Below the pieces are notes generated by a model that was not told the origin of the DNA, searched no databases, and was given only the letters and a program-made list of their open reading frames with translations. From contig NZ_JBFAMC010000001.1 in the NCBI RefSeq assembly GCF_040656415.1, positions 1 through 64,000 on the forward strand: a stretch of DNA of 64,000 nt. Reading direction: 5' to 3'. Both the position numbers and the translations under genes were made by a program. This DNA comes from Rhodococcus_F sp040656415. Its GTDB lineage: Bacteria > Actinomycetota > Actinomycetes > Mycobacteriales > Mycobacteriaceae. Shown here in pieces: positions 1 to 9,792 of the stretch (positions are counted from its first letter, which is position 1; every line of letters starts with the position of its first letter).

Positions 1-3000
1 ACGGCGCCGTTGGCTCGGGATGTGATGGTGGCGTATGCGGCCCGTCGTGCCGGGCATGAGCCGGGGTGGGTTCCGTTGCCGGTGCAGTACGCGGATTTCG
101 CTCTCTGGCAGCGGGAGTTGCTCGGGTCGGAGGATGATCCGGATTCGTTGGCCAGCCGGCAGATCGCGTATTGGGCGGGGGCGTTGGCGGGGTTGCCGGA
201 TGTGTTGGGGTTGCCGACGGATCGGCCGCGGCCTGCGGTGCGGTCGGGTGCCGGTGGTTGTGTCGAGTTCGTGGTGTCGGCGGTGACGGCGGGGCGGGTG
301 CAGTCGTGGGCGCAGGAGCGGGGGGCGACCGCGTTCATGGTGGTGCATGCGGCGTTGTCGGTGGTGTTGGCGAAATTGAGTGGTGGTACCGATATCGCGG
401 TGGGGTCGGCGGTCGCGGGCCGGGGTGAGGCGGCGCTCGATGATCTGGTGGGGATGTTCGTGAACACGTTGGTGTTGCGGGTCGAGTGTGATCCGGACCT
501 GTCGTTCACGGAGTTGGTCGAGCGGGTGCGGGAGCGGGATCTCGAGGCGTTCGCGCATGCGGATGTGCCGTTCGAGCGGTTGGTGGAGAGGTTGAATCCG
601 GTTCGGTCGCAGTCGTTCTCGCCTCTGTTTCAGGTGATGTTGGCGTTTCAGAATTATGCCCAGTCGGCGGTGGAGTTGCCGGGGTTGACGGTGTCGCCGG
701 TTCAGGTGGAGTGGGCGGCGGCGCAGTTCGATTTGTCGGTGTCGCTGGGTGAGGTGGCTGGTGGGGGGTATGAGGGGTCGTTGGTGTATGCGGCCGATAT
801 TTTCGATGCGGGTACGGCGGCGCAGATTGCGGAGCGGTTCGTGCGGGTGCTCGAGGCGGTGCTCGACGATCCCGCGGTGGCGGTGGGAAATCTGTCGATT
901 CTTGGTGATGTCGAACGGTTCCGGATGGTGTCGGAGTGGAATGACACCGGTCGTGTGGTGCCGGGAGTGTTGTTGCTCGACGGGTTCGCCGAGCAGGTGG
1001 TGCGGACGCCGAATGCGGTGGCGGTGGTGTTCGAAGGTGAGTCGTTGACGTATGCGCAGTTCGATGCGCGGGTCAACCAATTGGCGCGGTATCTGATCGA
1101 TGCCGGGGTGGGTCCGGAGTCGTTGGTGGCGGTCTCGATGCGCCGGTCGTTGGATTTGATGGTCGGGGTTTATGCGGTGTTGCGGGCCGGTGGTGGGTAT
1201 GTGCCGATCGACCCGGACCAGCCTGGTGAACGTAACGGCTATGTGCTCGATACCGCGGCACCGGTGTGCGTGTTGTCGACGTCCCGGGACGGATTCACCG
1301 CGTCCGGACATCGGGTGGTGAACGTCGATGCGGCGGATGTGTCGGGGTATTCGTCGGCGCCGGTGACCGAGTCCGAACTCCTCGGGCCGGTTCGGGCGGA
1401 CAACACGGCGTACGTGATCTTCACGTCGGGGTCGACCGGTCGCCCGAAGGGGGTGACGGTCACTCACCGGGCGGTGGTCAACCTCGTGTTCTGGAGGATC
1501 GCCGACGGTGACTTCACCGACTCCGATGTGGCGGTGTTGAAGACGCCGGTGACGTTCGATGCTTCTCTCTTGGAGTTGTTCCTGCCGTTGGCGGTCGGGG
1601 CCCGGGTGGTCATCGCCCGGCCGGACGGGCATCGCGATCCGGAATACCTGCTGTCGCTGATCGAAGATGCCGGTGTCACGGTGGGGGCGTTCGTGCCGTC
1701 GATGCTGGCAATGCTCCTGGCGGACCCCGAGGTGCGGATCCCCGATTCGTTGCGGTTGGTGTATGTCGGTGGTGAGGAATTGCCGGTGGATCTGGTCGGG
1801 CGTCTGGCGGCGAAGTCGGATGCACGCCTGGACAACTTCTACGGGCCGACCGAGGCGGCGGTCATCGCGACGTCCTACCGGTGTGACGACCGCGATGTGC
1901 CGACGGTTCCGATCGGTGCCCCGATATCGAACACCCGAGCGTATGTGCTCGATGCCCGTTTGCAGCCGGTTCCGGTGGGGGTGGCGGGGGAGTTGTATCT
2001 GGGTGGGGTGCAGGTGGTCCGCGGGTATCAGGGCAGGGTGGATTTGACGGCGGAGCGGTTCGTGGCGGATCCGTTCGGTGGGCCGGGCGCGCGGTTGTAT
2101 CGGACGGGGGATCTGGTGCGGTGGAACCGGGACGGGAATCTCGAGTTCTTGGGGCGCACCGATTTTCAGGTGAAGGTGCGGGGTCTGCGGATCGAGTTGG
2201 GGGAGATCGAGTCGGTGTTGGTGGCCCAGGATGCGGTCTCGCAGGCTGTGGCGGTGGTGTACGAGAGCGACCTCGGTCAGCAACTCGTCGGGTATGTGGT
2301 GCCGGAGACCGGCCGGTCGATCGACACGGAGGCGGTGCGGGAAGCCGTCGGGCGGTCGCTGCCCGCCTACATGGTTCCCTCGGTGCTGATGGTTCTCGAC
2401 GAGTTCCCGCTGAGCCCCAGCGAGAAGGTGGATCGAAATGGGTTGCCGGCGCCGCAGTGGAAAGCTCGTGAGTTCCGGGCGCCGACGACTCCGGTTCAGG
2501 AGATTGTTGCCGGGGTGTTCGCCGAGGTGCTCGGCGTGGAGCGGGTCGGGCTCGATGATGACTTCTTCGCGCTCGGCGGCAACTCGTTGATCGCAACCCG
2601 GGTGACCGCCCAGTTGCAAAGCGAACTCGAGATGATGGTGCCGTTGCAGTGGTTCTTCTCCGATTCCACAGTGGAAGCGTTGGCGGGTCGGATCGTCACC
2701 GGAGTCGACGGTGCGGCACAGGAGGGCTTCAGTCCGGCTCTCCCCATTCGGGAGGCCGGAACGGGGACGCCACTGTTCTGTATTCATCCGATTGTCGGGC
2801 TGTCTTGGTGCTACGCGCGTCTTTCTCAGTACCTCGACGGTTGTATGCCGATCTACGGCATCCAAAGTCCGTCGCTGATCGAGGACAGCTTCCTACCGGA
2901 ATCACTCGAGGAACTTGCGAACCGCTACATCAGTGAGATTCGCACGATCCGGCCGTGCGGCCCGTACCGGCTGCTCGGCTGGTCGCTGGGTGGCACCATC

Positions 3001-3615
3001 GCTCACGCGATTGCGGTCCGACTGCAGGCGGAGGGTGAGACCGTCGAGTTGCTGACCATGCTGGACAGCTTTGTGGGGTCAACCGTTGACGAGGACGCCG
3101 ACGGGTCGGCCGACAGAATCGGCATGAGTGAGTTGCTGAGCGCCTTCGGCGTCGACGTGGATGCTTCGGGAACCAACACCTCCGATCTGAGCCCTGGCGC
3201 TGTCGCGGCGGAAGTGGCCAGAATGACGGGGCAGTCCACGGAACGAGCCGAGCAGATCGTTGGGCGGCTTTGGTCTGCTGCGGAGCGCAACTCGCGGCTG
3301 ATGTCAGAGTATCGACCGAAGCGCTTCAATGGAGACATCGTGTTCTTTACGGCCGCTGCCGACGATTCCACCCATCTGCGGGCCGCACGGGGATGGCGCA
3401 AGGCGGTCACGGGAACCGTGTACGAGCACGCGGTGCCGGCCACGCATTGGCAGATGACGTCCCCCGATGCCCTGGCAATCGTCGGTTCGATCTTGAACCG
3501 TGCCTTGGACCCGGAAGGCCCGAACTCGAGTGATGCCGTGAGTGAGCGAACACCGAATTCTGTATCGCCTGGTCCGCCGACCGCGCCATCGCGGGTAGCA
3601 ACAGGAGGGTCCTGA
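1..3615 (+). CDS. Non-ribosomal peptide synthetase, C-terminal part (C-A-PCP-TE), 5' end outside window
   Basis: The frame is open from the first base, so this is the 3' part of a larger synthetase. Domains in order: second half of a condensation domain (to about nt 900), an adenylation domain (about 940-2450) with A3 motif FTSGSTGRPKG, FYGPTE and YRTGDLVRW, a carrier domain with LGGNSL (phosphopantetheine Ser codon at 2584), and a type I thioesterase with GWSLGG (nucleophile Ser codon at 2983) and a His codon at 3445. The terminal PCP-TE shows this is the last module, which releases the peptide. Aligning by hand to GrsA gives a substrate code of about D-A-L-A-V-V-F-V-I-K, which I cannot match confidently to one amino acid. 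The product is unknown because the upstream modules are missing. Confidence 0.93.
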   Translation, partial: TAPLARDVMVAYAARRAGHEPGWVPLPVQYADFALWQRELLGSEDDPDSLASRQIAYWAGALAGLPDVLGLPTDRPRPAVRSGAGGCVEFVVSAVTAGRVQSWAQERGATAFMVVHAALSVVLAKLSGGTDIAVGSAVAGRGEAALDDLVGMFVNTLVLRVECDPDLSFTELVERVRERDLEAFAHADVPFERLVERLNPVRSQSFSPLFQVMLAFQNYAQSAVELPGLTVSPVQVEWAAAQFDLSVSLGEVAGGGYEGSLVYAADIFDAGTAAQIAERFVRVLEAVLDDPAVAVGNLSILGDVERFRMVSEWNDTGRVVPGVLLLDGFAEQVVRTPNAVAVVFEGESLTYAQFDARVNQLARYLIDAGVGPESLVAVSMRRSLDLMVGVYAVLRAGGGYVPIDPDQPGERNGYVLDTAAPVCVLSTSRDGFTASGHRVVNVDAADVSGYSSAPVTESELLGPVRADNTAYVIFTSGSTGRPKGVTVTHRAVVNLVFWRIADGDFTDSDVAVLKTPVTFDASLLELFLPLAVGARVVIARPDGHRDPEYLLSLIEDAGVTVGAFVPSMLAMLLADPEVRIPDSLRLVYVGGEELPVDLVGRLAAKSDARLDNFYGPTEAAVIATSYRCDDRDVPTVPIGAPISNTRAYVLDARLQPVPVGVAGELYLGGVQVVRGYQGRVDLTAERFVADPFGGPGARLYRTGDLVRWNRDGNLEFLGRTDFQVKVRGLRIELGEIESVLVAQDAVSQAVAVVYESDLGQQLVGYVVPETGRSIDTEAVREAVGRSLPAYMVPSVLMVLDEFPLSPSEKVDRNGLPAPQWKAREFRAPTTPVQEIVAGVFAEVLGVERVGLDDDFFALGGNSLIATRVTAQLQSELEMMVPLQWFFSDSTVEALAGRIVTGVDGAAQEGFSPALPIREAGTGTPLFCIHPIVGLSWCYARLSQYLDGCMPIYGIQSPSLIEDSFLPESLEELANRYISEIRTIRPCGPYRLLGWSLGGTIAHAIAVRLQAEGETVELLTMLDSFVGSTVDEDADGSADRIGMSELLSAFGVDVDASGTNTSDLSPGAVAAEVARMTGQSTERAEQIVGRLWSAAERNSRLMSEYRPKRFNGDIVFFTAAADDSTHLRAARGWRKAVTGTVYEHAVPATHWQMTSPDALAIVGSILNRALDPEGPNSSDAVSERTPNSVSPGPPTAPSRVATGGS

Positions 3616-3714
3616 GCGGCAGGCGTCCGGGCGGTTCCGGTGCAGGTTTTCGATGTGGATAGTCGGGGTAATGCAGCACTTGACCGACATGAGTATGCGA
3701 AGGCGGTACTGAAG

Positions 3715-4767
3715 ATGCAGGGACGGTCACTTCGGCTGCGGCCGCCGCACCGGCGATGGCTCACGAGCGCCTTGAGTGCGGTGGCTCTCGCAATGAGTTT
3801 GACCACGACCTCTCCTGCGAGCGCTGCACCGGAACCGATGCGATTGGCCCCGGCCTCGGCGGCATATGTCGATCACATCGACAAGATCGACGACCGGCGA
3901 TGGGACATGTATGTCTACTCTCCATCGATGGATCGGGTGATCCCGTTGCAGGTGATTCGGCCGGCCGACGCGAGTGTGCCGAGGCCGACGCTGTATCTAC
4001 TCAATGGCGCGGGTGGGGGTGAGGACAATGCGAACTGGTTGAACCAGACCGATATCCTCGACTTCCTCGCGGACAAGAATGCAAACGTCGTGATTCCGGC
4101 GGAAGGCATCTTTAGTTACTACACCGACTGGGAACGGGATGATCCGGTACTCGGAAGGAACAAGTGGACAACGTTCCTCACCCGTGAACTCCCCCCGGTG
4201 ATCGATTCCGCACTCGGCGCCGACGGGATCAACGCGATTGCCGGACTGTCGATGTCGGCAACGTCCGTGCTCGACCTCGCCATCCATGCACCGGGTCTGT
4301 ACAGGGGTGTCGGTTCGTACAGTGGGTGCGCGGAGACGAGCGACTCCCTTGGTCAGGCCTACGTCCGGGCGGTCGTCGAGACGATCGGCGGTGGGGACGC
4401 ACAGAACATGTGGGGGCCTTATGACGGACCCGGTTGGCGTGAGCACGATCCGTACCTCAACGCCGAGAAGTTGCGTGGGCTAGCCCTCTACATCTCGAAC
4501 GGCTCCGGTCTTCCCGGCCCGTACGAGGACCCCGCCAATGCATTACCGAATGCGCCGGCCTCGCTGCCGGCTCAGATCGTAGTCGGTGGTGCGATCGAGG
4601 CCGCTACCGATGTGTGCACGCATCAACTTGCGGGTCGCCTGCACGAGTTGAACATTCCGGCGACGTTTGCCTTTCGGCCCGTTGGCACACATTCGTGGGG
4701 ATATTGGCAAGACGATCTGCACAACTCGTGGCCGATGCTGGCGGAGTCGATGGGGCTCCCCGGATAG
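3715..4767 (+). CDS. Secreted mycolyltransferase / antigen 85-family esterase
   Basis: About 350 residues with an N-terminal signal peptide (Arg-rich start, hydrophobic core LTSALSAVALAMSL, likely cleavage after ASA). The alpha/beta-hydrolase nucleophile sits in GLSMSATSVLDLAIH, matching the GLSMAASSALTLAIY context of mycobacterial Ag85 proteins. The catalytic His is in GTHSWGYWQDDLHNSW. These enzymes transfer (coryno)mycolates to trehalose and arabinogalactan in the cell envelope. ATG 3715 was chosen because AGGCGG lies about 8 nt upstream and it starts the signal peptide directly; an in-frame GTG at 3640 would add 25 unlikely residues. It follows the synthetase by 99 nt but is probably not functionally linked. 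Confidence 0.88.
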   Translation: MQGRSLRLRPPHRRWLTSALSAVALAMSLTTTSPASAAPEPMRLAPASAAYVDHIDKIDDRRWDMYVYSPSMDRVIPLQVIRPADASVPRPTLYLLNGAGGGEDNANWLNQTDILDFLADKNANVVIPAEGIFSYYTDWERDDPVLGRNKWTTFLTRELPPVIDSALGADGINAIAGLSMSATSVLDLAIHAPGLYRGVGSYSGCAETSDSLGQAYVRAVVETIGGGDAQNMWGPYDGPGWREHDPYLNAEKLRGLALYISNGSGLPGPYEDPANALPNAPASLPAQIVVGGAIEAATDVCTHQLAGRLHELNIPATFAFRPVGTHSWGYWQDDLHNSWPMLAESMGLPG

Positions 4768-4774
4768 CTCCCTG

Positions 4775-4796
4775 GCAAGGTGGTGATCACCCTTGC
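4775..4796. terminator. Weak hairpin between convergent genes
   Basis: A 6-bp stem (GCAAGG/CCTTGC) with a 10-nt loop lies in the 30-bp gap between the convergent mycolyltransferase and TetR genes. It has no T-run, so its termination role is inferred from position only. Confidence 0.25.
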
Positions 4797-4797
4797 G

Positions 4798-5406
4798 TCA
4801 GGTGCTACGGAGGCCGTCGAATACGAGATGGACCACCGCATCTGCCAGATCGGCTACCGATCCACCCGTGCGTGGGCGGTACCACTCGATCAGCGAGTTG
4901 ACCATGCCGAACACGAGACGGCTGGTGAGCGCCGGGTCGATTCCGGGCCGCAGGTCCCCCTCCTGGGCCGCCGCGACAACTAGGTCGCTGACGAACGCGT
5001 CGAACTCGCGGCGGCGGGCGAGAGCATGACGTTCCACCGTGGTGTTCCCGCGCACACGCAACAACAGGGTGACGTACGGGAGCTCCTCGGCGAGGACTTC
5101 GACGCTGCGGCGGACGAGGTACTCGAGCCTATCGATGTACCGGCCCGTCGTGACCTGTTCTTCGGTAGTGACAGCGAAGAGAGCGTTCAGTGCGCGAGTC
5201 AAGGCCAGTTCGAGTAATTCCGATTTGCCGGACACGTGGTGATAGATCGACGACTTCGTGATTCCCAAGCGTTGGGCGAGTACCTCCATGCTGGTGCCGT
5301 CGTAGCCCTTGTCGTTGAAGACCGTTACGGCGACAGCGAGCAGCGATTCGAGGTCATAACCAGGACGTCCAGGGCCGGTCTTGCGTGCGGGGTATGCCGC
5401 GGACAT
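4798..5406 (-). CDS. TetR/AcrR family transcriptional regulator
   Basis: 202 residues. The N-terminal TetR helix-turn-helix spans about residues 20-65 (AVTVFNDKGYDGTSMEVLAQ, then LGITKSSIYHHVSGKSELL). The remainder is an all-helical ligand-binding domain with the FGMVNSLIEWYRP stretch seen in many actinobacterial regulators of acyl-CoA or aromatic metabolism. It converges on the mycolyltransferase gene and has a small hypothetical gene upstream on the same strand, so no target is obvious. The ligand is unknown. Confidence 0.85.
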   Translation of the reverse strand: MSAAYPARKTGPGRPGYDLESLLAVAVTVFNDKGYDGTSMEVLAQRLGITKSSIYHHVSGKSELLELALTRALNALFAVTTEEQVTTGRYIDRLEYLVRRSVEVLAEELPYVTLLLRVRGNTTVERHALARRREFDAFVSDLVVAAAQEGDLRPGIDPALTSRLVFGMVNSLIEWYRPRTGGSVADLADAVVHLVFDGLRST

Positions 5407-5501
5407 GGGCGCAATCCTTCCAGCTGTGAACTCCAGCCCTTCGGCACAGCGCTCACCACCCGCCGAACTACCGAAGGTTCGGTTGGGAAAAGGATAGCCG
5501 A

Positions 5502-5744
5502 CTAATCGAACAGTGTGGGCGCATCTCCCGCCGGCTCGTCACCTGCGGTACCTGACGATTCGGCCTTCCCCGTCTGTCCGGTCGCCTTCCGCACCACCGA
5601 AAGGGCTGTCGTCCGGACCGAGAGTCGGTGGCCGTCCGGATGCTGGAGAGAAGCCATCCCCTTGCTTACTTCCACCACCAGCCAGGGACCGGCGTGGCCG
5701 GATGCCTGAACCAGATCGCCCACCTGTATCTGTACGGCTACCAC
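5502..5744 (-). CDS. Small hypothetical protein, 80 aa
   Basis: The GTG start at 5744 has a strong ribosome-binding site (GGGAGGAAGC, about 5 nt spacing), which makes this small frame credible. The first 50 residues look like a compact beta-rich domain (VQIQVGDLVQASGHAGPWLVVE, then SLQHPDGHRLSVRTT), followed by a disordered Gly/Ala/Asp-rich tail ending TLFD. I do not recognise a family. It is transcribed toward the TetR gene, 95 bp away, and could be co-transcribed. Confidence 0.55.
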   Translation of the reverse strand: MVAVQIQVGDLVQASGHAGPWLVVEVSKGMASLQHPDGHRLSVRTTALSVVRKATGQTGKAESSGTAGDEPAGDAPTLFD

Positions 5745-6161
5745 CGCTTCCTCCCAAGATTTAGTGCGTCAGCCTGTGCCCAGCGTAGCGACATCTGGCC
5801 CAGCCTAGCGGTATCGGCCCAGGTTGGCGACAGGGAAAGTGTGACACCTCGAGGAATTCTGCGTCGCAGGCACAGTGATCATCGAGTGGGAATGCCTTCT
5901 CGTGAACACTTCACGGGGAAGGGAAATTTCGGACGTACTGCACCACGGCAACGGTTCACGACGTGAGTAGCGAGTGCCGGCTGAGAGATTCCTGAGCGCG
6001 AATTGACCGCGGCGCGACTCCTGCGGATCCTGGACACAGGTACTCGTGAGCTGAATTCCAGGTATTGACGGCTTCGGGGCGTACTCGGTGGCTCTTGACT
6101 ACTCCGTCGGCACGCTCTGGTGTTTGCGGCGGTCGCAACTGCCGAGATCGAGAGGACTGAA
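5745..6161. other. Intergenic region, no gene seen
   Basis: About 417 bp between the divergent small hypothetical gene and the methyltransferase gene. I see no credible coding frame. It holds a short tandem repeat (5778-5835) and presumably both promoters. Confidence 0.5.
5778..5835. repeat. Three degenerate tandem 19-20 bp direct repeats
   Basis: Three consecutive units each begin GCCCAG, followed by a variable NTNGCG core: 5778-5797, 5798-5816 and 5817-5835. They lie about 35 bp upstream of the small hypothetical gene's start. Iterated spacing of this kind can be a binding-site array, but nothing else supports a function. Confidence 0.5.
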
Positions 6162-7097
6162 ATGGTACGCACAGACGACGACACTTGGGACATCGCCACC
6201 ACCATGGGCGCTACCGCTGTGATGACGGCGATGGCTCGCGCCGATGAAACCAACAGTGACAACCCACTGATCCGCGACCAGTTCGCCGAGCCGCTGGTGG
6301 CAACTCCGCAGCTCGCGCACGTGTGCGAGCAGGTGTCGTCGATGTGGGCTGATGCGGGTGATGCCGACCGCCAGCAGGCAGTCGACCATCTAGCGGTAAG
6401 AACACACTTTTTCGACGCGTTTTTCACCGAAGCCGCCGAGGCGGGCATCGGCCAGCATGTCATCTTGGCTTCCGGTCTTGATTCGCGTCCCTACCGCCTG
6501 AACTGGCCCGCCGACACCGTGGTCTACGACAACGACGTGCCCGCGGTGCTGGAGTACAAGGCCGCCACCCTGCGCGCCTACGGCGCCGAACCGACCGCGA
6601 CTCTGCGCGAAGTGGGCGTGGACCTGCGCCACGACTGGCCCGCGGCGTTGCTCAAAGCAGGATTTGACCCCACCCGGGCCACGGCATGGCTTGCAGAAGG
6701 GCTACTGCCATTTTTGCGGGGCGCCGCCCAAGAGGCGATGTTCGCCAACATGCATCGGCTGAGTGCGGGTGGCAGTCGAGCGGCAGTCGAGGTGTTACAC
6801 ATTGATGACCAGCGGCGCCGAGAGGTCGAACAGCAATGGCACAAAGAACGTCTCGCGCGCGAACAGCGTGGTGAAGACGTGTCCTTCGATCATCCATTCC
6901 GGCTCTGGTACGGCGATGAGGGCCGCCCCGACTGTGTCCAGTGGTTCGACTCGCATGGCTGGACGGCACAATCCGTCGACAGCCGCCAGGAGGCACAGCG
7001 GCTGGGTCGAACCATCCCGCCACCCAGCAGTGACCAGCCGTTCTTCGGTGCCTTCAACACTTCATTCGTCACTGTCGAATTGCCGGTACAACCTTAA
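6162..7097 (+). CDS. SAM-dependent methyltransferase, mycobacterial-type (TIGR00027-like)
   Basis: 311 residues. The N-terminus MVRTDDDTWDIATTMGATAV closely matches the MxRTxxDTWDxATSVGATA start of the large mycobacterial/nocardial methyltransferase family. The SAM-binding region contains VILASGLDSRPYRL. Later motifs are VDLRHDWPAAL and TAWLAEGLLPFL. ATG 6162 was chosen over an in-frame upstream start at 6120 because it has GAGAGG 6 nt upstream and matches the family start. Members are often called O-methyltransferases, but physiological substrates are mostly unknown. Confidence 0.88.
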   Translation: MVRTDDDTWDIATTMGATAVMTAMARADETNSDNPLIRDQFAEPLVATPQLAHVCEQVSSMWADAGDADRQQAVDHLAVRTHFFDAFFTEAAEAGIGQHVILASGLDSRPYRLNWPADTVVYDNDVPAVLEYKAATLRAYGAEPTATLREVGVDLRHDWPAALLKAGFDPTRATAWLAEGLLPFLRGAAQEAMFANMHRLSAGGSRAAVEVLHIDDQRRREVEQQWHKERLAREQRGEDVSFDHPFRLWYGDEGRPDCVQWFDSHGWTAQSVDSRQEAQRLGRTIPPPSSDQPFFGAFNTSFVTVELPVQP

Positions 7098-7103
7098 CGC
7101 TGT

Positions 7104-8084
7104 CTAGCCTCGAAATTTCATGGCACTGGCGGGGTTTGGATTGATGGATGTTGCCGCAATGAATTTGTCGGCGTGTGTGGTGATGTGGTGGTGCAAGCGC
7201 GTGACAGTCGGAGACAAGCGATGGTTTCCTGTCGCAAGTCCGATGGTTCGGTCGGTGATACCGGATACCGGTATCGTCACCAGGTCAGGGGACGCGGTCT
7301 CGGCCGCCGGTAGAAGGGCGATGCCGAGGCCATGCGTGACGAGGACTCTGATCGTCTCGAACTCGCTGATCTCGAACGCTATGTGGGGAGTGAACCCTGC
7401 TTCAGCGCAGCATGATTCGAGATATTGACGTATGTGATACGACGGCGGGCTTGCGATGAAGTGTTCCTGGGACAATTCGGTGAGGTCGACCCGGCTGCGA
7501 TCGCCGAGTCGGTGAGTTGCGGCCACATGCAGCAGAAGCGGTTGGTGGCCGAGGACGGTGACGGGCAGATCGTCTGGTGGCGGGATCATCACGGCGAGGT
7601 CGAGTCGGCCGTCGCGGACCATCTCCGCGAGCGCTTCTCCGTGGGCCTGGACCAGCTGCAACCGGATCCGAGGTGCCGAACGGTGAAACCCGGCCAACAG
7701 TGACGGGATGCTGACCGGGCCCAAGGTGAGGGGGAATCCGAATCGCACGAAGCCGCATTCAGGATCGGCGTGGCTACGGACCGTGCTGATCGCATCGTCG
7801 AGGTTGCGGACCAACTCACGAGTGCGTTCGTGGAGTTCGCGTCCGGCAGTCGTCAGTGCGACACCTCGACCTGCTGGCTGAAAGAGCGATACGCCGATCG
7901 CCTGTTCCAGCGCTTTGAGGCGGCGGCTCAACGATGATTGCGGTACGCCCAGCTGATCTGCCGCGCGAGTGATGTGTCCCTCCCTGGCCGCAGTGTCGAA
8001 CGCTGCCAGCAGCGGTACTACGGCTGAAACCTCATCGGACAGAAACCAATCCACATTCGGATCATATACGGGTGATTTCCTCAT
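7104..8084 (-). CDS. LysR family transcriptional regulator
   Basis: 326 residues with the LysR winged HTH at about residues 28-85 (AADQLGVPQSSLSRRLKALE, QAIGVSLFQPAGRGVALTTAGREL) and a periplasmic-binding-protein-like effector domain (FGFPLTLGPVSIPSLLAGF). It is divergent from mqo with a 64-bp gap. Classic LysR arrangement makes mqo the first candidate target, but this is inferred from position only. Confidence 0.87.
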   Translation of the reverse strand: MRKSPVYDPNVDWFLSDEVSAVVPLLAAFDTAAREGHITRAADQLGVPQSSLSRRLKALEQAIGVSLFQPAGRGVALTTAGRELHERTRELVRNLDDAISTVRSHADPECGFVRFGFPLTLGPVSIPSLLAGFHRSAPRIRLQLVQAHGEALAEMVRDGRLDLAVMIPPPDDLPVTVLGHQPLLLHVAATHRLGDRSRVDLTELSQEHFIASPPSYHIRQYLESCCAEAGFTPHIAFEISEFETIRVLVTHGLGIALLPAAETASPDLVTIPVSGITDRTIGLATGNHRLSPTVTRLHHHITTHADKFIAATSINPNPASAMKFRG

Positions 8085-8148
8085 TGGACGGATCGGTACA
8101 GGCCGGGCACGCTGGGACCAACATCGGCACCAGGAGCGGAGGTTGGTC

Positions 8149-9642
8149 GTGAAGGAACGTCAGCGGCGCGGTGAGTCAGCGGATATCGGTGCAGAGTTCG
8201 ATGTCGTCCTGATCGGCGGGGGCATCATGTCAGCGACACTGGGTGCGCTGCTCTCCCGAGTCCAGCCTGATTGGTCGGTGATCGTTCTCGAACGCCTCGA
8301 TCAGGTTGCCGGAGAGAGTTCGGCGCCCTGGAACAACGCCGGCACCGGGCATGCCGGGCTGTGCGAACTCAACTACATGCCCGACCCGGGTGACCCGGCC
8401 AGGGCGGAACAGATCGGGCGCCACTTCCAACTCTCGCGGCAATTCTGGGCGTCGCTCGTCGAGTCCGGTGATCTGCCCGCCCCGGCGACCTTCGTGAACC
8501 CGACACCGCACATGAACGTTGTGTTCGGTGCGCGTGATGTGGCCTACCTACGGAAACGATTCAGTACGCTTCGTCGATCCCCGATGTTCTCAGCGATGGA
8601 GTACAGCGAGGACCGGGAGGTAATTCGCCGGTGGGTTCCGCTGATAATGGAGGGCAGAACCGACACCGAACCCGTCGCTGCGACTCGCTACGAGGCAGGC
8701 ACGGATGTCGAATTCGGCACCCTGACCCGCGACCTCGTCAACATGATGGAAACCCGTGGCGCACGGGTGCGAACACGCCACGAGGTGACAGGTCTGCGCC
8801 GCGAACCAGACGGACGGTGGACTGTGACCGGCCGCGACCACGGCGACGGTGGATACTTCTCCTTGCGATCTCGGTTCGTGTTCGTCGGAGCCGGGGGCTA
8901 TGCCCTCAAACTCCTACAGAAAGCACGAATTCCGGAGATCCGAGGTTATGCGGTGTTCCCGATCGGGGCGCAGTTCCTACGCACCGACAACCGCGGCCTC
9001 GTGGAGCGTCACGACGCGAAGGTCTACGGCCAAGCCGATGTCGGCGCCCCACCGATGTCCGTGCCGCACCTCGACAAGCGCGTGATCGACGGCAGCGGCT
9101 CGCTGATGTTCGGCCCCTACGCCACCTTCAGTACTCGGCTACTCAAACATGGCAGCCTCTCCGATCTGTTCACCACGGTCAGGCTGCACAATATTGCACC
9201 CCTCATCGCGGTCGGCCTACAGAATCTGTCGCTGGTGCGTTACCTCGTCAGCCAGCTCCTGGCATCACACAGCCGAAAACTGCGTCAGTTGAAACGCTTC
9301 TTTCCCACCGCGGACGACACCGACTGGACCCTGATCACTGCGGGCCAGCGGGCCCAGCTGATCAAACCGCACCCCCGCAAGATCGGCGTTCTGACATTCG
9401 GCACAGAGGTCGTCACTGCTGCCGACGGAACCATCGCAGGGCTCCTAGGTGCTTCACCGGGAGCCTCGATCGCCCCCGCCGCGATGCTCGACGTTCTCGA
9501 CAGCTGCTTCCCCGACAGAATCCGGCAATGGAGGCCAACGCTGCAGCAGATGATGCCTGGCATCGACAACCCTGTCGACGCTGATCAAACCACCGTAGAC
9601 GCCAACCTCGATCGCACCGGTCGCATCCTCGGCGTTGCATGA
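8149..9642 (+). CDS. mqo: Malate:quinone oxidoreductase
   Basis: 497 residues, the usual Mqo length. N-terminal FAD-binding motif VVLIGGGIMSATLGALL; then SAPWNNAGTGHAGLCELNY, VNPTPHMNVVFG and the family signature FGPYATFSTRLLKHGS. The C-terminus has LLGASPGASIAPAAMLDVL. It is a membrane-associated FAD enzyme that oxidises malate to oxaloacetate and reduces quinone, a TCA-cycle bypass of malate dehydrogenase. The GTG at 8149 is preceded by GGAGG about 6-7 nt upstream and gives family length; the longer frame from 7969 would overlap the divergent LysR gene. Confidence 0.93.
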   Translation: MKERQRRGESADIGAEFDVVLIGGGIMSATLGALLSRVQPDWSVIVLERLDQVAGESSAPWNNAGTGHAGLCELNYMPDPGDPARAEQIGRHFQLSRQFWASLVESGDLPAPATFVNPTPHMNVVFGARDVAYLRKRFSTLRRSPMFSAMEYSEDREVIRRWVPLIMEGRTDTEPVAATRYEAGTDVEFGTLTRDLVNMMETRGARVRTRHEVTGLRREPDGRWTVTGRDHGDGGYFSLRSRFVFVGAGGYALKLLQKARIPEIRGYAVFPIGAQFLRTDNRGLVERHDAKVYGQADVGAPPMSVPHLDKRVIDGSGSLMFGPYATFSTRLLKHGSLSDLFTTVRLHNIAPLIAVGLQNLSLVRYLVSQLLASHSRKLRQLKRFFPTADDTDWTLITAGQRAQLIKPHPRKIGVLTFGTEVVTAADGTIAGLLGASPGASIAPAAMLDVLDSCFPDRIRQWRPTLQQMMPGIDNPVDADQTTVDANLDRTGRILGVA

Positions 9643-9792
9643 CTCTTGGGGACCACCGCCGGAACCGCCTGAGCAGATGCCAGGTCCGCCGGAAGTGGAA
9701 CCACGTTTCGGCAGCCCCGGACCGGACGGGGAATCTAGAGTGAACCCAATGCCAGGATCAATTCTGTTTCGACTGGTGGAGATGAATAGTTG

